DNA from: Candidatus Methanoperedens sp. | GTDB taxonomy: Archaea; Halobacteriota; Methanosarcinia; Methanosarcinales; Methanoperedenaceae | DNA: 64,000 bases | Reading direction: 5' to 3' | Assembly: GCA_027460525.1 (NCBI GenBank) | Contig: JAPZAS010000012.1 | Location: 28,564-92,563 of the forward strand | Part shown: positions 53,843-62,569 of the stretch, piece after piece | Layout: the number at the start of each line of letters is the position of its first letter | Numbering within the stretch: position 1 is the first letter of the stretch | Notes under the pieces: generated by a model | Databases searched by the model: none | The model's input: only the letters and a program-made list of their open reading frames with translations | Told to the model about the DNA's origin: nothing | Program-made: the position numbers and the translations under genes

Positions 53843-53880
53843 GGTGTTTATGAAAATAAACACCAGCTCTTTTTTTTTAT
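53843..53880 (+). terminator. Hairpin plus T-tract terminator after the cytochrome gene
   Basis: GGTGTTTAT (53843-53851) pairs perfectly with ATAAACACC (53856-53864) around a GAAA tetraloop. A run of T follows at about 53869-53878. It lies 23 bases after the stop codon. Bacterial-style hairpin terminators are less common in archaea, where T-runs suffice, so the structure may also protect the mRNA 3' end. Confidence 0.85.
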
Positions 53881-54102
53881 TTTTAATTCCGTCAACTAAA
53901 GTTTTTTTCTTAAAACAAACGCACCTAACTCCAGTTATAGTTGCCTAAGGACTTCACAGTACATGGTAAATAAATAAAACGATTTTTCATTAAAAATAAT
54001 GATGCGCCCTTGCAGAAGCCGATGTAAAACCGAATAATTTAAGTAGGTGCTCTCTTATGCAAGAAGGTCAAAACGAAGCTATTATTCTGGATTTGATAAG
54101 CA
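53881..54102. other. Intergenic region before the ATP synthase operon
   Basis: These 222 bases contain several T-runs and A/T-rich boxes. CGAATAATTTAAG near 54032-54044 could be the TATA element of the operon. A 19-codon open frame from ATG 54058 to TGA 54117 overlaps the start of the H subunit gene in another frame; it may be a leader peptide or chance. No other gene was seen. Confidence 0.35.
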
Positions 54103-54432
54103 ATGACACGGGCTGAAATTTTATCTGAGATTAAGAATGCAGAAGAAGAGGCTAAAAATTTTGTCGCACAGGCAAACGAAGCCAGAAACCAGAGGATTTC
54201 CGAAGCAAAAGCGAAAGCCAGGGAGTTTATCAAAAAAGCCGAAGAAGAAGCCCTTAAGTTAGCTGCCGGCGAGATGGGCAAAGCACGGGAAATCATCAAA
54301 GAAGAAAAAGAAAAGCTCATACAAAAAGGCGCTCTGGAAGCCCAGGAAATCAAAAAGAAGGCAAAAAAGAATACTTCAAAAGCTACAAAATTCATTTTAA
54401 CCGAGTTCGAGAGGGCTGCAGCAGATGCTTAA
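54103..54432 (+). CDS. ahaH: A-type ATP synthase subunit H
   Basis: A 109-residue, almost completely helical protein with heptad-like pattern (MTRAEILSEIKNAEEEAKNF, then SEAKAKAREFIKKAEEEA). It is the first gene of an operon in the Methanosarcina order H-I-K-E-C-F-A-B-D. Subunit H pairs with E to form the peripheral stalk that holds the catalytic head. No good ribosome site precedes the ATG, which may mean a short leader. It overlaps ahaI by eight bases. Confidence 0.85.
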   Translation: MTRAEILSEIKNAEEEAKNFVAQANEARNQRISEAKAKAREFIKKAEEEALKLAAGEMGKAREIIKEEKEKLIQKGALEAQEIKKKAKKNTSKATKFILTEFERAAADA

Positions 54433-56398
54433 ACCCACAAAAATGACAAGGGTAGCCATCGCAGGCACAAAAGACCTTATGGAAGCCACGATATCCACCC
54501 TTCACAGGTTAAACGCGCTGCATGTCACCGATTATTCAGAGGAGACAGAAAGTTTCAAGATCGGAAAACCCCTGAAGCCCGCCTCCAAGCTTTCGGAGTA
54601 TCTCCTTACGCTGCGGGCAATATCAAACCAGCTCGGGGTAAGGGAAAAAGAACCGGGGTTAAAGCAGAGCTCGAAGGAATTGCCCTCCCAGATCGATGAA
54701 AAAATCACAAAGCTTCAAAAAGAAGTCTCAGCCCGTTCCGATGAATTAAGGAGCATAGAATTTAAGATCAAGGAAAAAGAAGACCTGATATTTTCTGTTA
54801 AACCCTTATTCGAGCTTCCTTTAGCTCTGGATGCGTATGCGGGTTATGAGACATTGAAAGTCTATACGGGATATATCGAAGGAGACCTGGAACCAGGGCT
54901 CACCAAAATAACGAATAACTATGAACTATTCACAGGGGAATACGAAAAAAGAAAGGTATTCGCGCTCTTTATTCCCGCGGTATTCGTTGATGAGGTTCAA
55001 AAACTCCTTCAGGAAGAGCGCTCGTATGTGGAATTAAAGGTCCCCGAGCTAAAAGGGAATCCGCCGGTTATACTCGATGAACTCACAAAAGAGGTTTCTA
55101 TTCTCAAGGAGAAACATGCCTCCATAAAATCAGAGCTTGATAACATCAAGAAAGAGTATTCAGAATTCATAATGGCAGCGGATGAATACCTCTCCATCGA
55201 AACACAGAAGGCTGAAGCGCCTCTGCGGTTTGCCATGAGCCCCAATGCCTTCATCATTGACGGATGGGTGCCTTCAAGAAAATACGATGAAATAGAAAAG
55301 GAATTGCAGGAAAGCACCGGAGGGCTGGCTTACCTGACAAAAATCGAAGAGGAAGTAAAAGAGGAAGAAATACCCATCGAGCTTGAAAACCCCTTGGCTG
55401 CAAGGCCGTTTGAACTGTTGATTGACACGTTTGCAACTCCGAAATACAGGGAGATCGACCCGTCAATCCTGATTTTCATTACATTCCCTCTTTTTTATGC
55501 AATTATGCTTGGAGATGTTGGTTATGGCATTATCGTAGCAGCTCTTGCGATTGTAATCAAAAATAAATTCAAAACCGGTGGGCTCAATGCACTTGCGTTG
55601 ATATTGTTCCTCTGTGCAGTGTTTTCAGTCATATTCGGTGTCATATACGGAGAATTTTTTGGTTTTCCGCTTTTCAACGTGGTAGTAAAGGGAGAACTGG
55701 AACACGGGATTTTCGGAATAGCAGGTCCCACCATTGCAGGAATCCATATACCAGTCCAGAGGTTTGAATCCGTACAGCCGCTGCTTCTGATAACGTTTCT
55801 TTTAGGAATAATGCATGTTCTTCTCGGACTCGTCATAGGGTTTAGGAATATCACAATAGAGCATGGATTAAAGCATGCCATTTATGAGAAAGGAAGCTGG
55901 ATGGCGATATTAATCGGCGGAGTCGCAGCCATAGCAAGATTAATGCCGGCTTTAATCTCAAAGTCGCCTGTCAGGTTGGACGATCCTTTTTTTGCCGGAG
56001 GAATTGGACTCGCTTTAATAGGGATAATACTTTTGATAAAAGGTGAAGGATTCATCTCCATAATGGAGTTACCCACGCTGCTGAGCAATATCCTTTCATA
56101 CGCAAGGATACTTGCAATCGGATTATCCTCGGCAGGAATAGCTCTTGCAGTAAACACACTTTCCATGAACCTGTTCATCAGCCCTGGTGGACATTTGCTC
56201 GGAAAGGGAATTGGATTTGCGCTGGTTGGTGTGATTATTCTCTTCATCGGTCATCTAATAAACCTGCTGCTGGGGATTCTGGGTCCAGGGCTTCACTCAC
56301 TCAGGCTTCAGTACGTGGAATTTTTCACTAAATTTTATGAAGGCGGAGGTACCAAGTACAGCCCCTTTGGTTATAATAGAAAATATACGGAGGAATAA
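54425..56398 (+). CDS. ahaI: A-type ATP synthase subunit I (a-subunit)
   Basis: A 657-residue protein. The N-terminal half (to about 330) is soluble and coiled-coil-like. The C-terminal half has about eight membrane helices, starting near FITFPLFYAIMLGDVGYGI. ILSYARILAIGLSSAGIALAVN carries the essential membrane arginine (SYARIL). It forms the ion half-channels against the c-ring and links to the peripheral stalk. The first codons overlap ahaH. Confidence 0.93.
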   Translation: MLKPTKMTRVAIAGTKDLMEATISTLHRLNALHVTDYSEETESFKIGKPLKPASKLSEYLLTLRAISNQLGVREKEPGLKQSSKELPSQIDEKITKLQKEVSARSDELRSIEFKIKEKEDLIFSVKPLFELPLALDAYAGYETLKVYTGYIEGDLEPGLTKITNNYELFTGEYEKRKVFALFIPAVFVDEVQKLLQEERSYVELKVPELKGNPPVILDELTKEVSILKEKHASIKSELDNIKKEYSEFIMAADEYLSIETQKAEAPLRFAMSPNAFIIDGWVPSRKYDEIEKELQESTGGLAYLTKIEEEVKEEEIPIELENPLAARPFELLIDTFATPKYREIDPSILIFITFPLFYAIMLGDVGYGIIVAALAIVIKNKFKTGGLNALALILFLCAVFSVIFGVIYGEFFGFPLFNVVVKGELEHGIFGIAGPTIAGIHIPVQRFESVQPLLLITFLLGIMHVLLGLVIGFRNITIEHGLKHAIYEKGSWMAILIGGVAAIARLMPALISKSPVRLDDPFFAGGIGLALIGIILLIKGEGFISIMELPTLLSNILSYARILAIGLSSAGIALAVNTLSMNLFISPGGHLLGKGIGFALVGVIILFIGHLINLLLGILGPGLHSLRLQYVEFFTKFYEGGGTKYSPFGYNRKYTEE

Positions 56399-56404
56399 AA
56401 AAAT

Positions 56405-56632
56405 ATGGTAGATCCATCACAAATGGGATTTGTAGCAGTCGGAGCAGGACTGGCAGTAGGACTCGCAGGCATAGGCGCGGGTCTCGGTGAACAGGCAATT
56501 GGTGCGGCAGCAGTGGGAGCAATGGCTGAAGATGAGAAGTTTTTCGGTAAGGGCTTGCTGATGACCGTTATCCCGGAATCAATCGTCATATTCGGTCTGG
56601 TAGTAGCGTTGATACTGCTGTTCGTGTTCTAG
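56405..56632 (+). CDS. ahaK: A-type ATP synthase proteolipid (c subunit)
   Basis: A 75-residue hairpin of two membrane helices (about 8-35 and 50-75) around the polar loop MAEDEKFFGKG. The ion-carrying glutamate is Glu58 in IPESIVIFG. Helix 1 also has Glu29-Gln30 in GLGEQAIG, placed where sodium-type rotors keep polar ligands. The protein is a single two-helix unit, not a duplicated one. Whether protons or sodium are used cannot be settled by eye. Confidence 0.93.
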   Translation: MVDPSQMGFVAVGAGLAVGLAGIGAGLGEQAIGAAAVGAMAEDEKFFGKGLLMTVIPESIVIFGLVVALILLFVF

Positions 56633-56638
56633 AGTATT

Positions 56639-57190
56639 ATGGGACTTGATGCGATAGTTGGAGAAATTAAGGCTAAGGGCAGGGCAGAGGCAGATAAGAT
56701 AAGCGAAGAGACCTCTTTTGAAGTTTCGAAGATTATTGCAGAGGCGCAAGCCAGCGCTTCTAAGCTCAAAGCTGCAAAAGAAGAAGCAGTCAGGAAAGAA
56801 ATAGATAGGCTGCGGCAGCAGGAACTATCCAGTGCAAATCTTGAAGTCAAAAAAGGGATACTCAACGCACGAAAAGAGATTCTTGACGAAGTATTTGAGG
56901 CTGCTAAAGAAGCGGTGAAAAAGCTCCCTGCTGAAAAAAACCAGAAGCTTCTGAAATCGATTATAGAAAAAAACCAGAACAATAACGCCAGGATATATTC
57001 GAGAAGCAAAGACAAGCAGGTGGTCAAAAAACTTACAAAACTTGAGCATGCAGCTGAGATTGACTGTATCGGCGGCGTTGTTATAGAGAATGTGGATGGG
57101 ACAGAAGTCCTGGACTTCAAGTACGATACGATTTTAAAAAATGTCAGTGAGCAGTCATTGAAGCAGGTTTCTGATATCTTGTTCGGGTGA
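56639..57190 (+). CDS. ahaE: A-type ATP synthase subunit E
   Basis: A 183-residue protein. The N-terminal 100 residues are a long charged helix (IKAKGRAEADKISEETSFEV) that pairs with subunit H. The C-terminal globular part has the family block ECIGG-like IDCIGGVVIENVDGTEVLDF. It caps the peripheral stalk. It starts six bases after ahaK. Confidence 0.92.
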   Translation: MGLDAIVGEIKAKGRAEADKISEETSFEVSKIIAEAQASASKLKAAKEEAVRKEIDRLRQQELSSANLEVKKGILNARKEILDEVFEAAKEAVKKLPAEKNQKLLKSIIEKNQNNNARIYSRSKDKQVVKKLTKLEHAAEIDCIGGVVIENVDGTEVLDFKYDTILKNVSEQSLKQVSDILFG

Positions 57191-57198
57191 AATAAGGA

Positions 57199-58218
57199 AT
57201 GGGAGTTTCAGACGGCGCCAAATATGCATATATCGTAGCCAGAGTCCGGGCTATGAAAAGCAAACTAATTCCAAGGGAGATGTACCCCAAATTCCTCAAC
57301 ATGGAAATACCCGAGATAACCCGGTTTATTGGGGAATCAGAGTATAAAAAAGATGTCGATGAACTTGGGAAAAAGTACCGCGGTACCGACCTTTTTGAAC
57401 ACGCCCTGAACCAGAATTTAGCCCTGACCTACCGCAAATTAATAGAAGTGTCGCAGAATGAAGCCAACTTTTTGATCACCGAATATCTGCGCTACTGGGA
57501 TATCTGGAATATAAAAACCATTATCAGGGGAAAATTTTCAGGTGCAAGCGAGGAGGAAATCCTTGAAAGTGTAGTCTCTGCAGGGCAAGTGAGGTACAGG
57601 GATTTGAGCGAGATTGTAAAGATCGGCACGGTTGAGGGCGTAATCGCAGCCTTTGCAAAAACACCGTATTATCCTGCACTTGAAGGGTATAAAGGAGTTT
57701 TAGCTGACATAGAGAATAACCTGGACAAGATGTATTATTCCAGCCTCATTAAAGCGGTCGCAGCCACGGGGAATAAATTGTTCTTAAAATTCCTGAAGAC
57801 CGAAATAGACCTGAAAAACCTTAAAATCCTTTTCAGGATGAAACGCGCAGCTATGGAACGCGATAGTATAATGAAGATGCTTATACCGGGCGGCATGGAA
57901 CTAAAAGAGGCTGACCTTGCCAGACTTGCAGCCATGCCCCTTGTCGAATTCGTACGCGCTCTTGAGGATTATTCTTACTGGAAAGCAATATCCGACATCA
58001 GCGATCAACTGACTTCTCTCATAAATATCGAAACCCGGCTTGATAAATATGGTCTTGTCTATGCTTCCAAGATATCGTATTACTACCCGCTTTCAATCCT
58101 TCCTGTTCTTGACTACATATTAAGCAAGAAGATCGAAGTAGATAACCTCAGGATAATCGTGCGCGGAAAAGAGACGATGCTTCCCGAAGAGATAATAAAA
58201 GCACACCTGGTGATGTAG
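57199..58218 (+). CDS. ahaC: A-type ATP synthase subunit C
   Basis: A 339-residue soluble helical protein of the V/A-ATPase C/d family. Blocks include KYAYIVARVRAMKSKLI at the N-terminus, EYLRYWDIWNIKTIIRGKFSG and VDNLRIIVRGKE. It sits on top of the c-ring and couples it to the central stalk. The stop is directly followed by the ATG of ahaF. Confidence 0.92.
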   Translation: MGVSDGAKYAYIVARVRAMKSKLIPREMYPKFLNMEIPEITRFIGESEYKKDVDELGKKYRGTDLFEHALNQNLALTYRKLIEVSQNEANFLITEYLRYWDIWNIKTIIRGKFSGASEEEILESVVSAGQVRYRDLSEIVKIGTVEGVIAAFAKTPYYPALEGYKGVLADIENNLDKMYYSSLIKAVAATGNKLFLKFLKTEIDLKNLKILFRMKRAAMERDSIMKMLIPGGMELKEADLARLAAMPLVEFVRALEDYSYWKAISDISDQLTSLINIETRLDKYGLVYASKISYYYPLSILPVLDYILSKKIEVDNLRIIVRGKETMLPEEIIKAHLVM

Positions 58219-58518
58219 ATGGAAATTGCAATTGTAGGAAACAGTGATTTTGTGATAGGTTTCAGGCTTGCAGGCATACGAAAAACCTATGACGCATCTG
58301 CGGGCGAGCTTGAAGCTAAAATACAGAGCGTATTGAAGGACAAAAACGTGGGAATTCTCGTTGTTCATAATGATGATATGAAAAAGTTGTCCCTGAACAT
58401 GCAAAAAACCTTGGATGATTCGGTTGAGCCCACGGTGATAGCTATCGGCGGCAAGGGTGAGAGCACGAACCTGAGAGAAAAAATAAAGCAGGCGGTAGGT
58501 GTTGATCTCTGGAAGTAA
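58219..58518 (+). CDS. ahaF: A-type ATP synthase subunit F
   Basis: A 99-residue protein of the V/A-ATPase F family, with [22 protein letters not shown] at the N-terminus and the [14 protein letters not shown] core. Together with D it forms the rotating central stalk and adjusts ATPase activity. It starts immediately after the ahaC stop. A 68-base gap with a perfect palindrome separates it from ahaA, the widest gap inside the operon. Confidence 0.92.
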   Translation: MEIAIVGNSDFVIGFRLAGIRKTYDASAGELEAKIQSVLKDKNVGILVVHNDDMKKLSLNMQKTLDDSVEPTVIAIGGKGESTNLREKIKQAVGVDLWK

Positions 58519-58536
58519 AGATTGAAACCCCGATAA

Positions 58537-58556
58537 CCCCCGAATTAATTCGGGGG
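58537..58556. repeat. Perfect 20-base palindrome between ahaF and ahaA
   Basis: CCCCCGAATTAATTCGGGGG is a perfect inverted repeat in the only sizeable gap of the ATP synthase operon. A close relative (CCCGAATGAATTCGGG) lies at 62397-62412 after ahaD. As RNA it would form a 9-10 bp hairpin just before the ahaA ribosome site. It may alter expression or be a mobile palindromic repeat. Confidence 0.8.
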
Positions 58557-58586
58557 ACTAGGGAATTTAAGAAGGTGTCTTGGAAA

Positions 58587-60323
58587 ATGAAAAATAAAGG
58601 TGAAATTTATAGGATATCAGGACCGGTCGTAATAATAAGCGGTTTAAATACAAAAATGTACGACGTAGTGAAGGTCGGAAAGGAAGGACTGATGGGCGAG
58701 GTCATAGGAATAGAGGGCGAGAAATCCACGGTACAGGTGTATGAAGAAACCTCAGGATTAAGACCCGGCGAACCTGTGGAAAACACGGGCATGCCCCTGT
58801 CAGTAGAACTGGGACCAGGACTGCTTGAGAGTATATACGATGGAATCCAGCGTCCTCTACCTGTTTTAAAGGATACCATGGGCGACTTCATAAAACGCGG
58901 CGTTTCAGCAAACGGTCTTTCACGCGAGAAGGAATGGGACTTCGTTCCGACGGTGAACAAAGGCGACAAAGTGAAAGGCGGGGATATAATAGGTACTGTC
59001 CAGGAAACGCAGAATATCCAGCACAGGGTACTTGTCCCTCCAACTATTTCGGGAACGGTTGATGAAATAAAGAGCGGTAAATTCAAGGTCGATGAGGTGA
59101 TATGCACTCTCAGCGACGGTAAAGAACTCACCATGATGCAGAAATGGCCTGTGAGGAAACCAAGACCCGTGGGCAAGAAACTGATGCCGAACACGCCATT
59201 GATCACAGGTCAGAGAATCCTCGACGGTCTTTTCCCTGTAGCAAAAGGCGGGACTGCAGCAATCCCGGGACCTTTCGGAAGCGGAAAAACCGTGACGCAA
59301 CAACAATTGGCAAAATGGAGCGATACCGAGATCGTTGTCTACATCGGGTGCGGGGAGCGAGGCAATGAAATGGCGGACGTCCTGAGCGAGTTCCCTGAGC
59401 TTGAAGACCCGAAAACTGGCAGACCTTTAATGGAGAGGACCGTGCTGATTGCCAATACCTCGAACATGCCCGTAGCTGCGAGGGAAGCCTCTGTTTACAC
59501 CGGGATTACCATTGCCGAGTATTATCGTGACATGGGATACGATGTTTCACTTATGGCGGATTCCACATCGAGATGGGCGGAAGCGATGAGGGAGATCTCA
59601 TCACGCCTTGAGGAGATGCCGGGCGAGGAAGGGTATCCAGCCTACCTTGCAGCAAGGCTGTCGGAATTCTATGAGCGTTCCGGCAAGGTGAAAGCCCTCT
59701 CTGGAAGAGATGGTTCGATAACTGTCATTGGTGCAGTTTCACCACCTGGAGGTGACTTCTCGGAGCCCGTTACCCAGAACACGTTGCGTATAGTTAAAGT
59801 ATTCTGGGCGCTTGACGCCAAGCTCGCACAGCGGCGGCACTTCCCGGCCATAAACTGGCTTAACAGCTATTCACTGTACTCAAAGGTGCTCGGCGAGTGG
59901 TATGACAAGAACGTGTCTTCAGAATGGGTAAAACTCAGGGATGATGCGATGCAATTGCTCCAGAAAGAAGCCGAGCTTCAGGAAATCGTGCAGCTTGTGG
60001 GTTCTGATGCTCTTCCTGAAGACCAGCAGCTCACGCTTGAGATTGCAAGGATGGTAAGGGAATATTTCCTGCAGCAGAATGCCTATCATGAAGTGGATAC
60101 CTTCTGCCCCATGGATAAGCAGTACAAGCTCCTGAAAGCTATCACAGCATGGGGCGACAAAGCCCAGTCCGCGCTTGAAGCCGGTGCCGCTATCGAAGAC
60201 ATAATGAAATTGAAATCAAAGGACGACCTTGCAAAAGTCAAATTCGAGAAAGACTTTGACCTCGCACTTGCCGTGATTACAAAGAGCATGGAAGAAGAGT
60301 TTACCAAACTGAGGGGTAAGTAA
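58587..60323 (+). CDS. ahaA: A-type ATP synthase catalytic subunit A
   Basis: About 578 residues. It starts [20 protein letters not shown], the usual archaeal N-terminus, so ATG at 58587 is preferred to GTG at 58575. The archaeal-type insert of about 90 residues follows. The P-loop GPFGSGKT is at 228-235. [22 protein letters not shown] is the conserved catalytic-subunit block. It binds and hydrolyses or makes ATP in the head. It lies directly upstream of ahaB with one base between. Confidence 0.96.
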   Translation: MKNKGEIYRISGPVVIISGLNTKMYDVVKVGKEGLMGEVIGIEGEKSTVQVYEETSGLRPGEPVENTGMPLSVELGPGLLESIYDGIQRPLPVLKDTMGDFIKRGVSANGLSREKEWDFVPTVNKGDKVKGGDIIGTVQETQNIQHRVLVPPTISGTVDEIKSGKFKVDEVICTLSDGKELTMMQKWPVRKPRPVGKKLMPNTPLITGQRILDGLFPVAKGGTAAIPGPFGSGKTVTQQQLAKWSDTEIVVYIGCGERGNEMADVLSEFPELEDPKTGRPLMERTVLIANTSNMPVAAREASVYTGITIAEYYRDMGYDVSLMADSTSRWAEAMREISSRLEEMPGEEGYPAYLAARLSEFYERSGKVKALSGRDGSITVIGAVSPPGGDFSEPVTQNTLRIVKVFWALDAKLAQRRHFPAINWLNSYSLYSKVLGEWYDKNVSSEWVKLRDDAMQLLQKEAELQEIVQLVGSDALPEDQQLTLEIARMVREYFLQQNAYHEVDTFCPMDKQYKLLKAITAWGDKAQSALEAGAAIEDIMKLKSKDDLAKVKFEKDFDLALAVITKSMEEEFTKLRGK

Positions 60324-60324
60324 C

Positions 60325-61713
60325 ATGACAAAAGAATACAAGACTATAAGGGAAATAGCAGGACCGCTCATCTTTGTAGAGAAAACAGAGCCTGTCGGCT
60401 ACAATGAACTCGTGAATATTTCTCTTCCCGACGGCACAAGTAAGAGAGGACAGGTGCTTGATACTTCCGGCGACGTGGTCGTGGTGCAGATATTCGAAGG
60501 CACGGGAGGGCTTAACAAGGAATGCGGCGTCAGGTTCACCGGAGAAACAATCAAGCTCCCGGTCTCAAAAGACCTGCTGGGCAGGATACTCTCAGGCTCG
60601 GGAGAACCCCTGGACGGCGGACCTCGCATCGTGCCAGAGGACAGGCTTGAAATAACAGGCGCAGCGATAAACCCGTATGCACGGCTCCCGCCAAAGGACT
60701 TCATCCAGACAGGTATTTCCACCATCGACGGGATGAACACACTCGTGCGCGGTCAGAAACTACCTATTTTCTCAGGCTCAGGTCTTCCGCACAACGAAAT
60801 TGCACTGCAGATTGCAAGGCAGGCAAAAGTGAGAGGCTCGGAAGAGCAGTTCGCAGTGGTGTTCGCTGCAATGGGCATAACCAATGAAGAGGCGCAGTAC
60901 TTCATGCGCGACTTTGAGAGGACGGGCGCGCTTGAGAGGGCTGTGGTATTCCTGAATCTGGCAGACGACCCGGCGGTTGAAAGGCTCATCACTCCCAGGC
61001 TTGCCCTCACGGCTGCTGAGTACCTTGCATACGAGCACGACATGCATGTACTTGTGATCCTTACTGACATCACGAACTACTGCGAAGCCCTGCGGCAGAT
61101 GGGCGCTGCAAGAGAAGAAGTGCCTGGAAGGCGTGGATATCCGGGCTATATGTACACAGACCTTGCTTCGCTGTATGAACGCGCAGGCGTTATTAAAGGA
61201 AGAAAAGGCTCTGTGACGCAGTTCTCCATATTATCCATGCCTGGAGACGACATCACGCACCCGATTCCAGACCTTTCGGGATACATCACCGAAGGGCAGA
61301 TTGTGATATCAAGGGAGCTTCACAGGAAGGGTATCTATCCCCCGGTCAATGTGCTGCCTTCGCTTTCAAGACTGATGAACTCAGGCATAGGGGCAAGCAG
61401 GACACGGGAAGACCATAAAGCGGTCTCAGACCAGTTGTATGCTACTTATGCCGAGGGCAAAGACTTGAGGGGACTGGTCGCCATCGTGGGTAAGGACGCC
61501 CTCTCTGACAGGGATAAGAAATTCCTTGAGTTTGCTGACATGTTCGAGGACAGGTTCGTAAGGCAGGGAGCGGATGAGAACAGGGACATCGAGACCACGC
61601 TTGATCTTGGATGGGAACTTCTCGCAGAATTACCCGAGGCGCAGCTCACAAGAATAGATAACAAGTACATAATGAAATATCACCCTGCCCATAAGGCAAA
61701 GGAAGAAAAATAA
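60325..61713 (+). CDS. ahaB: A-type ATP synthase subunit B
   Basis: A 462-residue regulatory nucleotide-binding subunit. The P-loop is degenerate ([11 protein letters not shown]), as normal for B subunits. Conserved blocks are [20 protein letters not shown] and [21 protein letters not shown]. It alternates with A in the hexameric head. It is followed after seven bases by ahaD. Confidence 0.96.
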   Translation: MTKEYKTIREIAGPLIFVEKTEPVGYNELVNISLPDGTSKRGQVLDTSGDVVVVQIFEGTGGLNKECGVRFTGETIKLPVSKDLLGRILSGSGEPLDGGPRIVPEDRLEITGAAINPYARLPPKDFIQTGISTIDGMNTLVRGQKLPIFSGSGLPHNEIALQIARQAKVRGSEEQFAVVFAAMGITNEEAQYFMRDFERTGALERAVVFLNLADDPAVERLITPRLALTAAEYLAYEHDMHVLVILTDITNYCEALRQMGAAREEVPGRRGYPGYMYTDLASLYERAGVIKGRKGSVTQFSILSMPGDDITHPIPDLSGYITEGQIVISRELHRKGIYPPVNVLPSLSRLMNSGIGASRTREDHKAVSDQLYATYAEGKDLRGLVAIVGKDALSDRDKKFLEFADMFEDRFVRQGADENRDIETTLDLGWELLAELPEAQLTRIDNKYIMKYHPAHKAKEEK

Positions 61714-61720
61714 GAATATT

Positions 61721-62341
61721 ATGGCTATCAAGGACACCATAAATCCCACACGCTCCGAGCTTATCGAGCTTAAGAAGAAAATCAAGTTGAGCCAGAGCGG
61801 GCACAAGCTTCTCAAGATGAAGCGAGACGGCTTGATACTTGAACTATTCGAGATACTTGATAAAGCGAAGGGAATAAGAGTTGAGGTGGAGAAGCAATTC
61901 GCTGTGGCATCGCAGAAGCTTGCCATCGCAAAATCAGTGGAAGGCGTTGTTGTGGTGAAATCCACAGCCTTTGCCCTTAAGGACGTCCCGAAGCTTGAGC
62001 TTGAGAGCAAGAACGTGATGGGCGTCGTTGTCCCGAAAATCACGGCTTCAAGCGTGCATAAGAAACTCGATGAGCACGGTTACGGCATCATCGGCACTTC
62101 TTCACGCATAGATGAAGCAGTTGACACCTACGAAATCCTGGTTGAGAAAATCATCCTGGCTGCTGAGATTGAGACCACGATGAAGAAGCTGCTTGAGGAT
62201 ATCGAAAAAACAAAGCGCAGGGTAAATGCCCTTGAGTTCAAGGTGATACCCGAGCTCTCTGAAGCTAAGGATTTTATCGTGCTTCGGCTTGAGGAGATGG
62301 AGCGGGAGAATACCTTCAGGCTGAAGAGGATAAAGGGTTAA
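61721..62341 (+). CDS. ahaD: A-type ATP synthase subunit D
   Basis: A 206-residue two-helix coiled-coil protein of the V/A-ATPase D family: INPTRSELIELKKKIKLSQ at the N-terminus and KRRVNALEFKVIPEL near the C-terminus. It forms the central shaft. It is the last operon gene visible; a Methanosarcina-type subunit G gene does not follow. Confidence 0.94.
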   Translation: MAIKDTINPTRSELIELKKKIKLSQSGHKLLKMKRDGLILELFEILDKAKGIRVEVEKQFAVASQKLAIAKSVEGVVVVKSTAFALKDVPKLELESKNVMGVVVPKITASSVHKKLDEHGYGIIGTSSRIDEAVDTYEILVEKIILAAEIETTMKKLLEDIEKTKRRVNALEFKVIPELSEAKDFIVLRLEEMERENTFRLKRIKG

Positions 62342-62383
62342 CGTCTTTTGGAAAAATCGCTATTTCGAGCATGAAACACTTAT

Positions 62384-62422
62384 CGTTGCGTCGACCCCCG
62401 AATGAATTCGGGAGCATCAACG
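62384..62422 (+). terminator. Nested hairpin after the ATP synthase operon
   Basis: CGTTG (62384-62388) can pair with CAACG (62418-62422), enclosing CCCGAAT/ATTCGGG (62397-62403 and 62406-62412). The inner element is related to the palindrome at 58537. It lies 43 bases after ahaD. T-rich sequence follows only from about 62440, so either termination or a repeat element is possible. Confidence 0.45.
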
Positions 62423-62569
62423 TGGGTGCATAAAGATAGTCTATATATTAATATTTATTTTAATTTATATAGATGGAGCATAGAAAATTACAAATTATAC
62501 AAGCAAATTAAAACTTAAAATCCAAAAAATTAGTATATATTTCGAACTGAGATACTCATTATATATTAG
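62423..62569. other. AT-rich convergent intergenic stretch
   Basis: These 147 bases between the ATP synthase operon and the convergent last gene are strongly A/T-rich with many T-runs. They probably hold termination signals for both directions. No gene or RNA was recognised. Confidence 0.4.
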
